Shown one piece after another: positions 1 through 11,978 of a stretch of DNA of 64,000 nt. The position numbers were made by a program, and so were the translations under genes. This DNA is from Xylaria sp. FL1777 (lineage: Eukaryota > Ascomycota > Sordariomycetes > Xylariales > Xylariaceae), in contig MU400575.1 of NCBI GenBank assembly GCA_022578965.1, forward strand, positions 163,657 to 227,656, in the 5' to 3' direction. The first letter of the stretch is position 1. Every line of letters begins with the position of its first letter. A model generated the notes under the pieces. It was given only the letters and a program-made list of their open reading frames with translations. It searched no databases and was not told the origin of the DNA.

Positions 1-840
1 AACCAAAACTGTCTAAGGACCGTCTCGAACTCAGGAATCCAGAACAATGGGCAAGTAAGTCAAGTAGTATTGCCGAAGTATTGTTTGTTTGTCTGTATTG
101 TACACTTATTGTTGTCTTTTTTATTATTTTTTTGTATAGTAGTTGGTGCAGACATGGTAGGTATTGCATGATGTGAGGGGCGTGCTCTACATATACTTAT
201 TATACGTATGCGTCCGTATCATCGTCGTCACTCATTGGTCGCCATCATCCGAGTTGGCAAGATCGAGTAAGAAAAACAAGACTTGACAGCCCCTTGGCAG
301 TACCCTTGATTACCTCGACCAGAACGCCAGGACACTGTCGCACCACGCCCGACGCCGACCTGGCCAGGTATACATAAGTCGCGGCCCATAGTGGAATTCA
401 TGGTGGAGCCTTATCCTGGTCTGTGCGGCTTGTGCTGGACATGTATGCGCATGTACCTACTTCTTCACTTCAAGGCAGAGTTCATGCCGACAGTTTGTAA
501 GGCTGTGACTGACACCAGATGTAACCGTGTTCGCGTGCTATAGAGCTCGGTCCCGATTTCCACTGGACTAAGGTCCTGCCCTGCATTGCCTACCTCCCTA
601 TGACATAGCGGTCTTGTACCTACCCAGGTACGTAGTCAGATTTGGATTATCTAACACGCTGGAGACCCTCAGCCTTGGCGGGCATGATGCAAGATATATG
701 CCAGCAACGTCATAGATGCATGAGCATGACAAAAAACACGTGTTTGGCTGTATGGCAACGGCATTACGATGCATTCTATAGCTACAGCACCATATACAGA
801 TTTATTCGTACACAACCCCAATCCCAATGGTCTACAATAA
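1..840. other. intergenic, left edge
   Basis: No convincing gene is visible. An ATG followed almost at once by a GTAAGT donor lies at 47-58 and could be a first mini-exon, but no believable second exon follows. The stretch includes the 3' flank of the V-ATPase gene, whose stop codon lies at 841-843 on the minus strand. Confidence 0.5.
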
Positions 841-3650
841 TTAACCTGTAAACTCAGCTAACCCTTCGTCCTCCTCCAGCATGGTGATAAAAGAAAAGGG
901 AGTGAACATGTGGCCGGCAAACTCGGCATACTTCGACTGTGCCTCGACCCATTGGAGACGTAGGGAATGTAACTACTATCGTTAGCATCGATTTTTGGGT
1001 CCTGGGGGTCCGGGGGAGCTTACCATAGCACTGCAACCTTCCATGGCAATCAAAATGGCACATGTAAGACAGAACCACAGACCAAAAGCCAAGAAGATCA
1101 TAATCACACCGAGCACGCCGGTTCTGGCGAGACTGGGGCCGAGAGTCATGTCCCACAGGACACTACTGAGCTGCTGATGGGCCAAAGATAAAGCCCAGAG
1201 ACGTAGATACGATGCAGTATGCGAGACACAGTTTAAGCAGAATTCTATGGCAGCATTAGTAATGGAAAGAAAGATAAGGGGTGCATCATATCTTACCAAT
1301 GGTGTGAATGACTTGGTGAATCATGACTTCACTGAATTCGAATTCACCGTGGCCCTCCTCGTCGTCTCCGTCGTGTGCGATCATAGCGACACCTTCGCCA
1401 TCCTCAGTCTCGACACTAAAGCGTCCATTTCCGTTACCGTTGGCGTGTCCGTCATCATCATCATCAAGCGCCGAGACTCTAGAGTGTTCGCCTATTCCAC
1501 GGTAGCCCCTGGCGCGAGCTTTGTTGTGCTCCCATCGTAAATAAAATGGCTTCAGGAATAGTAAAATCGGGACCTGGATGAATGCAAGTAGAAGCAGAGC
1601 GATTTGCACCTTGGCCTGGCCACTGTACAGTTCTTCATCAATAGTACCAGGTTGCAAGAACATGTAAATCAGCATGTTCAAGAGGCCGGGAGGTGATCGG
1701 CCTACAGCGTACCAATCGACAGACCACTTATAGATGATGCAAACGACTAGGTACCCAAAGATGGACTGGAAGAATATCATGCCTGGGACAAAGTTGCCCC
1801 AGATATCAATAGGTCTCTTGAAGTGCTTAGCGTTGACATATGCGAGGCAGAGCGAATAGGTCATGTGTGCCCAACCTAAGATGATGGACATCTTCATCTT
1901 GTAGCTGTTGGTAAACAAGAGGTCATTATCAGTGCCATGCCACATCCAGTCAAGACCGAAAGGGTATCGGTAGTCACCCTTAAGCTTGGCGACAAGGGGC
2001 TGACCTTGCTTCCACCCATCGGGAACGTCCCATTCCCAAGCACTGTCAAAGAGCGTCAGGGACTTGGAGAAGATGTCGTTGTAGATAAGACCAGTGAACA
2101 ACGAGAAAGTGGCCATGACCAGAGCGATGTAACGACCGTAATAAATCATTGCAAACAGCTCAAAGGTGACCTTCTTCAAGGGCCTCTCCCAGTATATCAT
2201 GGCAAGAGCGGCCGCAAGCATGATGACTGCGTGGCCGAGATCACCAAACATAACAGCAAAGAGGAAAGGGAAAGTAACGATAGCAGGTAGTGCAGGATTG
2301 ACCTCCTGATAGGTAGTGGTGCCATAGGCATTGATGATGGTTTGAAAGGCCTCCGTAAACTTATTGGTCCTGAGGTATGTAGGGGGAGTTTTGCTTGTCC
2401 TAATCTCGTTGATAATGGATGGGACTGACAAACCTGCCCGGTTGGTGACGTCCTGGAGGGTTGAACGAATACGAGGTAGATCAGTCGTGGGGCACCAGGC
2501 CTCCGCGATAAGGGTTCGTCGTTGTCGGTCAAAAGAGAATAAATTCAAGGTCTTGTACGTAGCCTTCTCTTTTGTGACCAAAACCATCCAGGCTGCGAGA
2601 GACTGGCCGATTTGTGTCAACTCGGCCTCGAGTGTCTGTTGAGTGTTTTGCAGTACGTTTTGCACGTCATTGAGCCGGGCATTAACTTCGTGCATCTGAT
2701 CACGGCGCAGATCCGTATTTTCATCAACATTGTAGACCTCTGCTCCCATAGACTCCGAAATCTTGCGAATCTTGGCCAAGATCTCTTTGCCATGAGCAAA
2801 GATTACGAAGACATTCTTTCTGATTGCCTCGTTGTTGGTGGGGTCGATTAGGGGTTCGGTAATCTCAGACTGGTTCATGTAGAGGTTTCCTCGTAGCGTG
2901 CGCCAAAGAATACGCTCAAAGGCGGCGACGCGTTCTCGGTTGATAACACCGGCTACGAAGCCAATATTCATGCCAGAGAATGAGCGCTCAACATCGGCAG
3001 CCTGGTTGTGTTGCTCAACGTCTTGGAGTAATGGAGCATCGTCGTCCTCGGTCGACACTCGAATTTCGTCAACGTTGCCGTGAGCACGATCGAAGAAACC
3101 TCCCGCCTCGCGCAGAACCCATCGCCATTCGGTCAACTCGACCTCGCGTTTCTTCAACGTCTCGTAGCTGTCGTTAAGTTGTGCGATGCGTTGCTCGAGG
3201 CCCTGGCTCCGTTCGGCGAGCTCGTCGATCTCGGAGGTGCTAGGCGGAGCGAGGGTTTCGACGTCAAGATCTAGCTTTCGCAGGGGAATGTTCGCCTTTT
3301 CCATTTGCGCATGGAAGTAGCCTGTTCAGTCAGTCAAGGTCCGAGATCGTGGTTCGATGGCGACCACGCCAACTTACGAAGCTGTCGTTCGACGTTATCG
3401 AGGCGCCTAATCTCTTGAGTGAAGGTCCGTTGGAAGGCACTGACATCGCCGTTGAGCTTGTTGATGTCAGTAGATGCATGGAGCAGGCAGGCAGCTGAAC
3501 GATCAAGGGGTGGTGGCATACATCTCGGAACTGGACCAGTCCAAGTTCTCCCAGCGCCGTCACACATTCTCTCCCAATTTCATTTGATATATATAATTGT
3601 ACCATGCTCATGTCCGCCGAGCGGAACATGCTCTGCTTTGACGGAGCCAT
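841..3650 (-). CDS. vph1: V-type proton ATPase subunit a (Vph1/Stv1 family)
   Basis: This is the large membrane subunit of the V0 sector of the vacuolar H+-ATPase. It couples ATP hydrolysis to proton transport into vacuoles and other acidic compartments. Five exons join in frame: 3522-3650, 3378-3456, 1297-3321, 1024-1244 and 841-972, with introns of 51-65 bp. They give 861 residues, the usual family length. The N-terminus ([13 protein letters not shown]) and the segment [20 protein letters not shown] are typical of the cytosolic arm. The C-terminal half carries several membrane segments and the signature [12 protein letters not shown], whose Arg is the residue known to be essential for proton transport. 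The exon borders fall exactly where the conserved protein continues ([26 protein letters not shown]). The start ATG at 3650 has a good context. Whether this is the vacuolar or the Golgi isoform cannot be told; most filamentous fungi have one gene. Confidence 0.96.
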
Positions 3651-4688
3651 GTTGATGGCGCTGGGCTCCCAGAGTTAAGCAGTGGATGAAGATGGCAGCG
3701 GATTGATGATGAGCTCGATCAAGCTTGGCCTTGCACTTGCAGGGGGAAACGTAGTTGCCTTGAGCCACACGCGGTCATTCCGGGATTAACTGTGGCTAAG
3801 ACACGAGTCTTTATAAAACCGGGGTGTGGCGTATATTTCCTATATACAGTGCATATGCAACTAAAGAGGATTCTCTTCAGATCGTGTGAATAGGTACCTA
3901 GGTACTTCATCATTCCTGCTCAAGTAAAGCATTCAAATAAAACTAGAGTTGACTTTGCTTCTTCACGATTTACGCGAGACATTTCAACTATATTGTATTA
4001 ATTGAACGAGCGAATTGAACTCTGGCCCCGGTTCTTACAAATCTAACCTCTCCCTTCATTCTATCGACTTGTCCGGGTCCAGACCTTCGATAACGATGGC
4101 ACGGTTTTGTAGACAAGGTACGGAGTATATATTGAGCATTCCGAATGCCATCTTCGAACATGTATACTCATGTCTCTAAACCCGTTGAGTACTTGTTATG
4201 GTCGCTACTTTTGGGGCTCTCTTCGCCTTTCACCCTCTGTGCCTGACTATCTTTTGGCGAAGGGATCCCTGTCTTTTTCGCCGTGGGCTGACCGTGTTGG
4301 GCTCAATACGTTTTCTGCGTAGTAGCGTCGTGCCTGTTGATAGGCTGTTGGTTTTGCCTGCGGATGCTGACCGCCGGGTAGAGGCATTCCTCTAACAACA
4401 GATACCATGTAACACAAACGAGATGGCAGTAGTACAGAACCATTTCTGCCTTTCCTCGCCACGCAAGGGGGCTGGGATAGTCCTGCTCGGCAGGGTACTG
4501 CTCAATTTCCTTTAGGGCTCTCGTGGTGAATACCTAGAGAACTGAGGTCCTGGCACGTTTACGAGTCGACTTTACGCAAATCTAATAAGAACTGTCCAAG
4601 ATAAATCGTGAGCTGTGAGTTGCCGAGCTCAGTACAGACGTGGCCGTGCCGAGTCCATGAAAGCAACAAAGTAGGGCAGCAAGCAGTC
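3651..4688. other. intergenic, promoter side of the V-ATPase gene
   Basis: This is the upstream region of the V-ATPase gene and the downstream flank of a small unknown gene. A TAGGTACCTAGGTA palindrome lies near 3893-3906. No other coding signal is supported. Confidence 0.5.
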
Positions 4689-5135
4689 CTACAATCTCAT
4701 GATATTGGTAGTCCAAGCTCTTTCTCTGAGCCATAACCCCTTGACCTTTCTCTCTATAGATTTAGATATGCTTCGAAATTCATCGAATTCCTCATCGCTT
4801 TCAATATCATAGGATGCTAGGTCCTCCGGGTATCCCATGAACGTTGTACTCCCTAAGCTGCCTATGCGTCGTACAACCGGATCTTTGAACTGATCCTCCT
4901 TGAAAAACGAGGGTGAATCTGATCGGCTCCCCTCTTTCGGTGTCTTGGCTGTGTCGCCATCGCCACTCATCTTCGCGGTCTTCTGAGTGTATAACCGATT
5001 TGCTTGCTCATTGAGCGCCTTGAAGGTAAGTCTGCTGCGATCCATTGTACTCTTTAAAACGCTGGATTTATCGTAGCGTACGGTCTTAGGTTCCTGGAAA
5101 TTTGCAATAACATGTACGCCTATCGTACTATTCAT
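4689..5135 (-). CDS. small hypothetical protein
   Basis: An uninterrupted frame with an ATG at 5135 gives 148 residues. I do not recognise a family. The protein is hydrophilic, with a basic Ser/Lys-rich centre (around TPKEGSRSDSPSFF), then an acidic patch (YDIESDEEFDEF), then a basic C-terminus (SIERKVKGLWLRERAW). It has no signal peptide or membrane segment. The amino-acid mix looks like a real fungal protein rather than a chance frame, but no splice sites or conserved motif confirm it. The frame is open for about 25 codons upstream of the ATG, so an upstream exon is possible. It lies alone between the V-ATPase gene and the Cdc11-like gene on the same strand. Confidence 0.42.
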   Translation of the reverse strand: MNSTIGVHVIANFQEPKTVRYDKSSVLKSTMDRSRLTFKALNEQANRLYTQKTAKMSGDGDTAKTPKEGSRSDSPSFFKEDQFKDPVVRRIGSLGSTTFMGYPEDLASYDIESDEEFDEFRSISKSIERKVKGLWLRERAWTTNIMRL

Positions 5136-6512
5136 CAACCTCGTGATTCGAAGACTAGAAACTAGACGGGAGGAAGAGGAAGATGCTACTTACTCTGCCG
5201 CGATATAAACGCGCTATTGATCTCGATGGATATGATGTTAATGGTGATGATGTGTTCCCCTGTCAGAAGCAGGTTTGTGAACGAAGTGAGTTCTCTACAG
5301 AACCAAGGAGGTATCTATCCATCTGTCTGTCAAATGGGTGCCTCGGCTATATAAGGCTAGGCGCGACAAGGTTTGGTGACAGCATCTCGTGCGTGACACC
5401 CCATTGCCGGTGTAGATACGTTCTCGTAGTCCTTTCCATGCGTTAGCAAACAGTCCTAGACCTCTTTGGATCAGATGACTGGGACAGGGCGAACCAGCGA
5501 GTGCCAAACATGTGTTCATTCTCCCATACACGCTCTCTATATCTTCATGACTCTTATCGTAGAGTCGGCGCGGTTACCTAAGGAACTGTGGTACACCCCA
5601 ACAATACAAAGCTTAATCATGTGATGTCGCCTCCGCTTGCCGTCATTTAATAAGATGCCTATGCTGAAAAGTTCAAGTAAGAGACCATTGGGCCCTAATA
5701 AAGTTTCGACAGAGGGGACCATGGAGAAGGTAGTGAAGAATATTTTAGCGAGCCATGACATCCCTTGCTTCCGCAGCTGGAAAGGGCACGCCTATCAGTA
5801 GACGCGTAGGCTGTGTCACATCAGTCCGCCCCATTAATCACGATTGTTAGACAAAGTCATCTAGCCGAAATAATAATCCGTGAGCAATAATTCTGTGCTT
5901 CAGAGTTCGTTGGGTCGATTCGGTTGGCTATTTCGAGTTGCCATTCGGAATGGGCCCGATGTTAAGATAATAAGCTTACACCATGACAAAGAGGGTACCT
6001 GTGTGAAGCCTATAGATAATGTGAAAGTCATATTGTTACGATTCTATCTCTTCATCGACTATGCGTTCAGGTTCAAGCTATGTCAAACAATATCGGGCGT
6101 AATCATAATATATGGTAGAATGACGACCCTAAGGTAGCGCCCACCAATCCACGCTCCTGGGACACTAACCACGTGTTTTGAGATTGCATTATTGACTAGC
6201 AACAAGTACACGGGCATCACAAAATTAAGGCAAGATGTCATAATTTTCGACATCGGATTTTCATCTCTCATTACCGTAGCCGTGGGATGCCCGCCATTCC
6301 ACATACGCATACAATATAGTACCCTCTAACCGTACCTAAACACCATGCGTCGTACATGTGTGTACGAAACCCAACCCCGACCTAGAAACCGTGTTTCCAT
6401 GATGAAAATTCCCAAATACAAAACTAACCATGAAAAATGCACCGAACGCCATGCCATTTTGCAACCAGTTCCAGTATCATACACATATTCAGCCAAAGCT
6501 ATCTTCGCAGCC
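5136..6512. other. intergenic
   Basis: Only short frames with poor composition occur here, and none is supported as a gene. The stretch contains the 3' flank of the Cdc11-like gene. Confidence 0.5.
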
Positions 6513-9500
6513 CTACTGCTGAGATTCATCTTCCGGCTCTTTCTCTCCTGTTTGGACGATACTGGTTTCCATCAGTGCTTTCCATACGTCATCCATTTTC
6601 GAGGTGCTATCCTTTGAAACGGGAAGGCCATCCAACATCTTAAGTTGCCTACAGTCTTTGAGGACGACCATATCGTAGACACGTTTACGCATTCTTGTAC
6701 CTATGTCAAGACGGCTCGCGAACTTCTCCTGACGCTCAACATCTACATCCGGCAGTGTGAATGGGTCGAGCTCGACTTTCTTTCCGTCGTCCTCAACAGA
6801 GACGAGGGTGTGCACGGGGGCATAGAACCCGAGCGTCGCGCCGTTATTTCTGAGGTCGAGTCGCGACAGGTGTGGAAACTCGGCGAGCGCACTGGAGATT
6901 TTCCCAGCCTCAGACAATCTATTACCAACCGCGAGAAGCTTCTTGAGCCTTGGGATGTAGCGCAGAGGCCAAAGATCGTCGATCGCGTTAAAGTTGATGT
7001 TAAGCATGCGCAAATTCGGCATCAGCTGCCCAATATCTGGTGCTAGGAATTGAAGGCCACAGTTGGCTAATTCGAGATACTGTAGATTGAGGAAGTCTAC
7101 CCGAGGGTTGAAACCAGAGAGTCGGTTGCCTGACAAGAATAGTTTTCTAACCTCGCATGCCGAGTCGAGGAAAGAAGTATCGAGAATATCGCTTCCCTTT
7201 TGTTCTCGAAGCGAAAGGCTATCAAGGCGGCGACACTGTGAGAGGCCAGTGATTGTCGTGATTTTGTTTCGATCGGCATGGAGGAGACGTAAGGAGGGGA
7301 GAACAGCAAGATCAAGAGTCTCTAAATCATTGTTTGATAGCTTTAAGAACTTGAGAGACAGCGAGGATCGGCCGTCAGATGGGGCAAAGGATGTCAAACA
7401 GTTATGCTGAAGGTTGAGTGTACTGAGACAAGTGAGCTGTTCGCTGTTCTCAAATGTAACAATCTGGTTATTTTCCAAGTCCAACTCAGCCAAATGCTGC
7501 ATTTTCGTGCCGTCGAAGTCAACATGTGTAATCAAATTACCCCTGGCCCGTAATACTTGTAAGCTGTCATGGAATTTAATACCGTCTAAGCTAGTAATTT
7601 GATTGTTATCGGCGCGAAGAGTTCGGAGATGAACAAGGTCCTTGAATGCCGAGAGACTCTTAATCTGGTTGTTAGACACGTCGACGTATTGGAGATTGAT
7701 GAGTTGCCTCCATGCCGTCAACTCAGAGAGAACGTTATGCGTCATACGTAGGTTGCGCACGCTCTGCGGCACACCATCTAGGTGAGGAACCTTGTTGTTT
7801 GAGGCGTCTAAGGTGACCAATGTTGTGCAAAACTCGTCAAGCATATGAAGGGTGTCCAACTGTTTGTTACTAAGATCAAGCTCGGGCACCGACTCCCAGT
7901 CAGGTTCGAAAGGTTCGACTTCTGTTATCTTCTCGACGAGGCTCCGAACTGCTTTAGACATGGTCTTTTTGGAGCCATCACCGGTCATAAGGTACTGATC
8001 ACCCATGACATAGCTTACTTCGAGTGCGCAAGAGTTATCCATTTGATGAACCGTGAATTCAGACATGGGGCTCAAAGACAATGTGCCAACATATTGTCCA
8101 ATTATAGGACTTCCAAACACGGCTGTGGTCCTGGCCGGATCAGGTGTTGCCATTACGACGCTCAGTTCGGGATTTCCCATGGGTTCTGGCTCAGATGGAG
8201 CGATCCCAGACTCCTCGTGTATACTGATATGCTTTTGATGGATCTGTTCAACATGCTCTTCGGTAGGCGTATCTTCATCTCGCTCGTCGATGCGTGAAAC
8301 AGGTCGGGGGATGAAAGCCTGTCCTTCAACAGACATGTTTTTTGAAACGCCTCGCGATCGACTTCGAGACGAAGATCTGGTGGTAGTCATGGCATTGATA
8401 GGTCTTCCTATCCTCCCATGTTTACCTCCTTTTATTGAGTCGGCTGCGATACTACCCAATGACTGTTTTAGGTTAGACTCCTCTGAGCAACTGCCATCGT
8501 CGGGATTTATCTGGGGAATATCTTGAATAATGGAAGCAATCGGTGACGAAAAGGTGATTGTGAGATTCCTCCGGCGAGACGGAGTAGCTTTCTGTATTCG
8601 ATCTTCGTGGAGTGATATCTCATGTTCAATCTCCTCGTCATCTTCGACAGCGGTTTCGATGTTAGAGCGAGCATTTTCTTTGGAGAAGTGTTTGGAATCA
8701 AAAGATTCTTCTGCTGCAGTGCTTGGTTTGGATGAAATCCAGCTTAGAGAACTATCGTTTTGCGGTTCTTGGCCAGAATTAGAGTCGCTTTTCCTAGACG
8801 ACAAATCGAGATGCTTTTTTTCCTTTATTGTATCCACAGTCAAATCGGGGATGCTCGCGAATGGATCATCTTCGCTATCTTCAGAAGGAAGAATATTCAA
8901 GGTCGGCCTCGGTGTCTTCACTTTCTGCCACAACTTATTCACATCGTCAAATACCATATTGCCTACCTGGTTGCCAATAAGCTGGGCAACCACATCTGGC
9001 GCAATAAGGCGCCTTGAATCCGATCCTCGCGATGACCCAGTGGGTACAGATCGTCTAGTTGAGCCGCCAGAAGATTGACTCTTATGAGAAGAGAATTCCA
9101 TGGGATTGCTACTCGCTTCTCGTTGCTCGGGATTGCGGGAGATTCTAACATTCGGAATGTCGCTGACAACGCCACCTTCCTCGTAGATTTGGCCCACCTG
9201 GCTCGACGAGCAACCATGCTGGTTCACGCTAATAGCACTATGCGATTGCTGGTCATTGATCTGTGAGCTTTTCATAGACCGCAGTGATTGGCTCAGCAGA
9301 TCAACAAGATCATCACGTTCCTCGTATTTTTTGAGCTGATTCGCAAGCTCTGGATCTTCTTGCCGCATTGGCAACCTCGAGATAGGCCGTCCATCCCTGC
9401 TGGGTGGCCGCGAAAAAGGCTCTCGTGTCGACTCCTGGAAAGAATCTTCGGTCATGACAGACTCGCTATGGGTCGGCCGGTGTGAGCTCTCAGCTTCAGA

Positions 9501-11978
9501 TTCTTCAACACTTGCTAATCCGGTCATCGGTCGCGCTTTATTCCTTATCATCGCCATCACTTCCTCAGCTGCGTCGAAGAAGTCTTGTGTTTTCATTGAG
9601 GTCTTGCGGGAACTATTAGCAGCAATATCCTCTCCAACATCCTTAGAGACGAGATCTTTAGCTGAACCCGGGCCTGGATTGAAGTCAAGCTCAGCTAGTG
9701 GTGGTCTGTCGCGTAGTCCCGACGCTCTCTGGGTTGGGGTTGGGGATCTGGGTCGTAGAACATGGTGTACGCTTTGAGAATGTGGATCGAGAAGTTTGTG
9801 TATTTCGGTCTGACGTGCGTGTTTACGATCCCGCGTGATCGCAGACTGCATAGTGTGATGTGATGATTGTACCGTTCCTATAGCCGCGCGCCAATCTTCA
9901 AGGCCATATGCAATATCTGATCGGTGTAAGGTTCTGCGTCTTTTCGGTGTTGGGTCTTTTGACGGTGACGTTCGTGGTCGTTTCCCTTCTGAACCATCCC
10001 GGATGGAAATCGATGGAGGCAGAGAGCGCCGCCCGCCCAAGCCAGTCGAAATTCTTGAACGCAACCCGTCCCATGACCTCGAGATGCGAATGAAACGAGC
10101 AGAAGACCTAGAGCGACTTATCTTGTGTCGATGCCGCCTAATAACTAGAGACTCTCCTTCAGACGGCATATCTTCATGTATATCAAACTTGAGAGCACTA
10201 GATGAAGGAATTCGGCTCCGCGGCGGTGTCAGATTCTCCTTCTCTTCCAAATGGGAGGGAATGCTGGAAACTAGAGAGACGTCTCCTTCAAACCTATATT
10301 GATCTAGCTCCCCAGCACCAAATTTATTAACGGCATCAGACATTTTATGGTGAGTAGAACCAAGAGGACTAGCCCCCCTTGTGATAGTGGCGGGGGAACC
10401 GGTGATTTCATCGTGAAATTCGGACTCGGTGTATACTTCTGATATTGGTGACGTAGCGGTTTCATCCGCGGAACCCGGAAACCCATTGCTCTGCTGATCT
10501 TCAAATTGGCTGATTCGTCGAAGGAGAGTTTGATTAGTGAAGGTGTCATACGGCCCAAATAATTTTAACGGACTTGAAGTCTTGACTAAAACAGGTTGTA
10601 ACCGTTTCTCAGGGCTTGGATGAGGAGCGCGAGGTAAAGATGGACTGGGCGGTGATGCTAGGGTTTTCCTGTCACCCGCTAATACAAATCTCCCGGTACT
10701 AACAGTAGGGAATTGTTTTGGGGTGCTAGCTTGAAGTGAAGACTCTGGGAGCATATCTGAGGTGTCAATATTAATTGGAGGGCTTAGAGGGTGTCGATGA
10801 AACGACCCGTTAATTGAGGATTCTCCCCTTCGAAGGTTTAAGAAGCCGCCATTCTTAGCATAGTCTTCGGTATTTTCAGTGTCTCCGACTACATCAATGG
10901 TATCGATCGTCTTGCCCGAAACTATATCTGGTTCCGAGTCTAGTATCATTTGGTTCCTTCGTAAAATTTCAAGCTTCTTTCGTAATTGATGGGCCGGAAG
11001 TTCCATAGGCGCAAAAGAAACTCTCCCACTCTCTGAACTATGACGGGCAATGAATATGGGACTAAAGTCCTCGTTCCTGGTATCACTTTGGCCACTAGTC
11101 TTCCGTGATTCGTCGAGCAGCTGCTTCCTCTGGAAGGACATTGCAGAACTTTCGGCTTTGCTATCGAGCTTCGTTTCTGATTCGTCACAATCCTTATTTT
11201 CAGGCCGGGCCGCCTCGTTACTGGGAATACTGGCACTGTGGTGCTTCGTCGGTCGAAAGAAAACTGGTTTAGGAAGGCTAATGTCGTGAACAGAGGACTC
11301 GTAACTGCCTTGCTCGGAAATGTCGTCTTTGTCGCCGAGAGTGTCTCGTTGGTTACCCGAGTAGGGCGGAGGGCTCGAAGGCAAGGTGGTTTCATTTATG
11401 GTATGGCCCTCGATTTCAATTGACGCAGCATTACATGCGTCTGATGCAGGTGGTGGTCGAAATATGTTTTCTAACCCAGCTGCTACTGAACTGAAAAGAT
11501 CTTTGGCTTCACCATAATCTAGCTCCCCGTATATCAACCTTCTTTTCCATTCTGGTGCATCTTCGCGACCCTTCGATGGCGAAGCGCTATGCGACTTGGT
11601 ATCTAGAATAGAGTTGTGGATGACAGAGCTAGTTGTGGAGGCAGAAGCGGATCGACTGAGGTGGCGCCCGCGATATGACGCCTTCGTTTCTTGTGAGAGC
11701 CTCGAAGGCCCCAGCTGGGCAGCCCTAATGTTGATATCATTCGGACTGCGCTCGCTAAGGACACTGGGACTGCTGTGAAGGAGCTGATGCTGGGGTCGCT
11801 TCATTCCAGCATTTGCACCGTTGAATCGCGGGATGCGACTGGCGCGATCCCGGACATTTTCGGACATGGTGGAAACAGGAGGGCTCGAGGGCATGGGAAG
11901 TTGTGCTTGTGATGTGTCGGACCTTGGCTGTGACTCCCAATCCTCCGACAATGAGTCTAGCCAGGCATGATGCGCCAT
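6513..11978 (-). CDS. septation initiation network scaffold (Cdc11/Nud1/SnaD-like leucine-rich repeat protein)
   Basis: This single-exon frame encodes 1,821 residues. The first 1,350 or so are low-complexity, rich in Ser, Pro and charged residues, with many SP/TP sites that would suit cyclin-dependent and Polo kinase control. From about residue 1,360 to 1,730 there is a run of leucine-rich repeats (LxxLDxSNNxI, LRTLRADNNQITSL, LAELDLENNQI). That is the architecture of fission yeast Cdc11, budding yeast Nud1 and Aspergillus SnaD. These proteins sit on the spindle pole body and recruit the kinases and the GTPase that trigger septum formation. The start (WLDSLSEDWESQPR at residues 6-19) resembles the conserved N-terminal motif of filamentous-fungal Cdc11 proteins, which supports the ATG at 11978. 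The fold assignment is firm. The orthology comes from architecture and that motif, not from an alignment. Confidence 0.85.
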   Translation of the reverse strand: MAHHAWLDSLSEDWESQPRSDTSQAQLPMPSSPPVSTMSENVRDRASRIPRFNGANAGMKRPQHQLLHSSPSVLSERSPNDINIRAAQLGPSRLSQETKASYRGRHLSRSASASTTSSVIHNSILDTKSHSASPSKGREDAPEWKRRLIYGELDYGEAKDLFSSVAAGLENIFRPPPASDACNAASIEIEGHTINETTLPSSPPPYSGNQRDTLGDKDDISEQGSYESSVHDISLPKPVFFRPTKHHSASIPSNEAARPENKDCDESETKLDSKAESSAMSFQRKQLLDESRKTSGQSDTRNEDFSPIFIARHSSESGRVSFAPMELPAHQLRKKLEILRRNQMILDSEPDIVSGKTIDTIDVVGDTENTEDYAKNGGFLNLRRGESSINGSFHRHPLSPPINIDTSDMLPESSLQASTPKQFPTVSTGRFVLAGDRKTLASPPSPSLPRAPHPSPEKRLQPVLVKTSSPLKLFGPYDTFTNQTLLRRISQFEDQQSNGFPGSADETATSPISEVYTESEFHDEITGSPATITRGASPLGSTHHKMSDAVNKFGAGELDQYRFEGDVSLVSSIPSHLEEKENLTPPRSRIPSSSALKFDIHEDMPSEGESLVIRRHRHKISRSRSSARFIRISRSWDGLRSRISTGLGGRRSLPPSISIRDGSEGKRPRTSPSKDPTPKRRRTLHRSDIAYGLEDWRAAIGTVQSSHHTMQSAITRDRKHARQTEIHKLLDPHSQSVHHVLRPRSPTPTQRASGLRDRPPLAELDFNPGPGSAKDLVSKDVGEDIAANSSRKTSMKTQDFFDAAEEVMAMIRNKARPMTGLASVEESEAESSHRPTHSESVMTEDSFQESTREPFSRPPSRDGRPISRLPMRQEDPELANQLKKYEERDDLVDLLSQSLRSMKSSQINDQQSHSAISVNQHGCSSSQVGQIYEEGGVVSDIPNVRISRNPEQREASSNPMEFSSHKSQSSGGSTRRSVPTGSSRGSDSRRLIAPDVVAQLIGNQVGNMVFDDVNKLWQKVKTPRPTLNILPSEDSEDDPFASIPDLTVDTIKEKKHLDLSSRKSDSNSGQEPQNDSSLSWISSKPSTAAEESFDSKHFSKENARSNIETAVEDDEEIEHEISLHEDRIQKATPSRRRNLTITFSSPIASIIQDIPQINPDDGSCSEESNLKQSLGSIAADSIKGGKHGRIGRPINAMTTTRSSSRSRSRGVSKNMSVEGQAFIPRPVSRIDERDEDTPTEEHVEQIHQKHISIHEESGIAPSEPEPMGNPELSVVMATPDPARTTAVFGSPIIGQYVGTLSLSPMSEFTVHQMDNSCALEVSYVMGDQYLMTGDGSKKTMSKAVRSLVEKITEVEPFEPDWESVPELDLSNKQLDTLHMLDEFCTTLVTLDASNNKVPHLDGVPQSVRNLRMTHNVLSELTAWRQLINLQYVDVSNNQIKSLSAFKDLVHLRTLRADNNQITSLDGIKFHDSLQVLRARGNLITHVDFDGTKMQHLAELDLENNQIVTFENSEQLTCLSTLNLQHNCLTSFAPSDGRSSLSLKFLKLSNNDLETLDLAVLPSLRLLHADRNKITTITGLSQCRRLDSLSLREQKGSDILDTSFLDSACEVRKLFLSGNRLSGFNPRVDFLNLQYLELANCGLQFLAPDIGQLMPNLRMLNINFNAIDDLWPLRYIPRLKKLLAVGNRLSEAGKISSALAEFPHLSRLDLRNNGATLGFYAPVHTLVSVEDDGKKVELDPFTLPDVDVERQEKFASRLDIGTRMRKRVYDMVVLKDCRQLKMLDGLPVSKDSTSKMDDVWKALMETSIVQTGEKEPEDESQQ

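Noticed and set aside
47..175. Possible first exon (ATG GGC AA, GTAAGT donor) of a gene at the left edge
   Set aside because: The best acceptors give only a peptide of about ten residues, with no recognisable family; probably chance.
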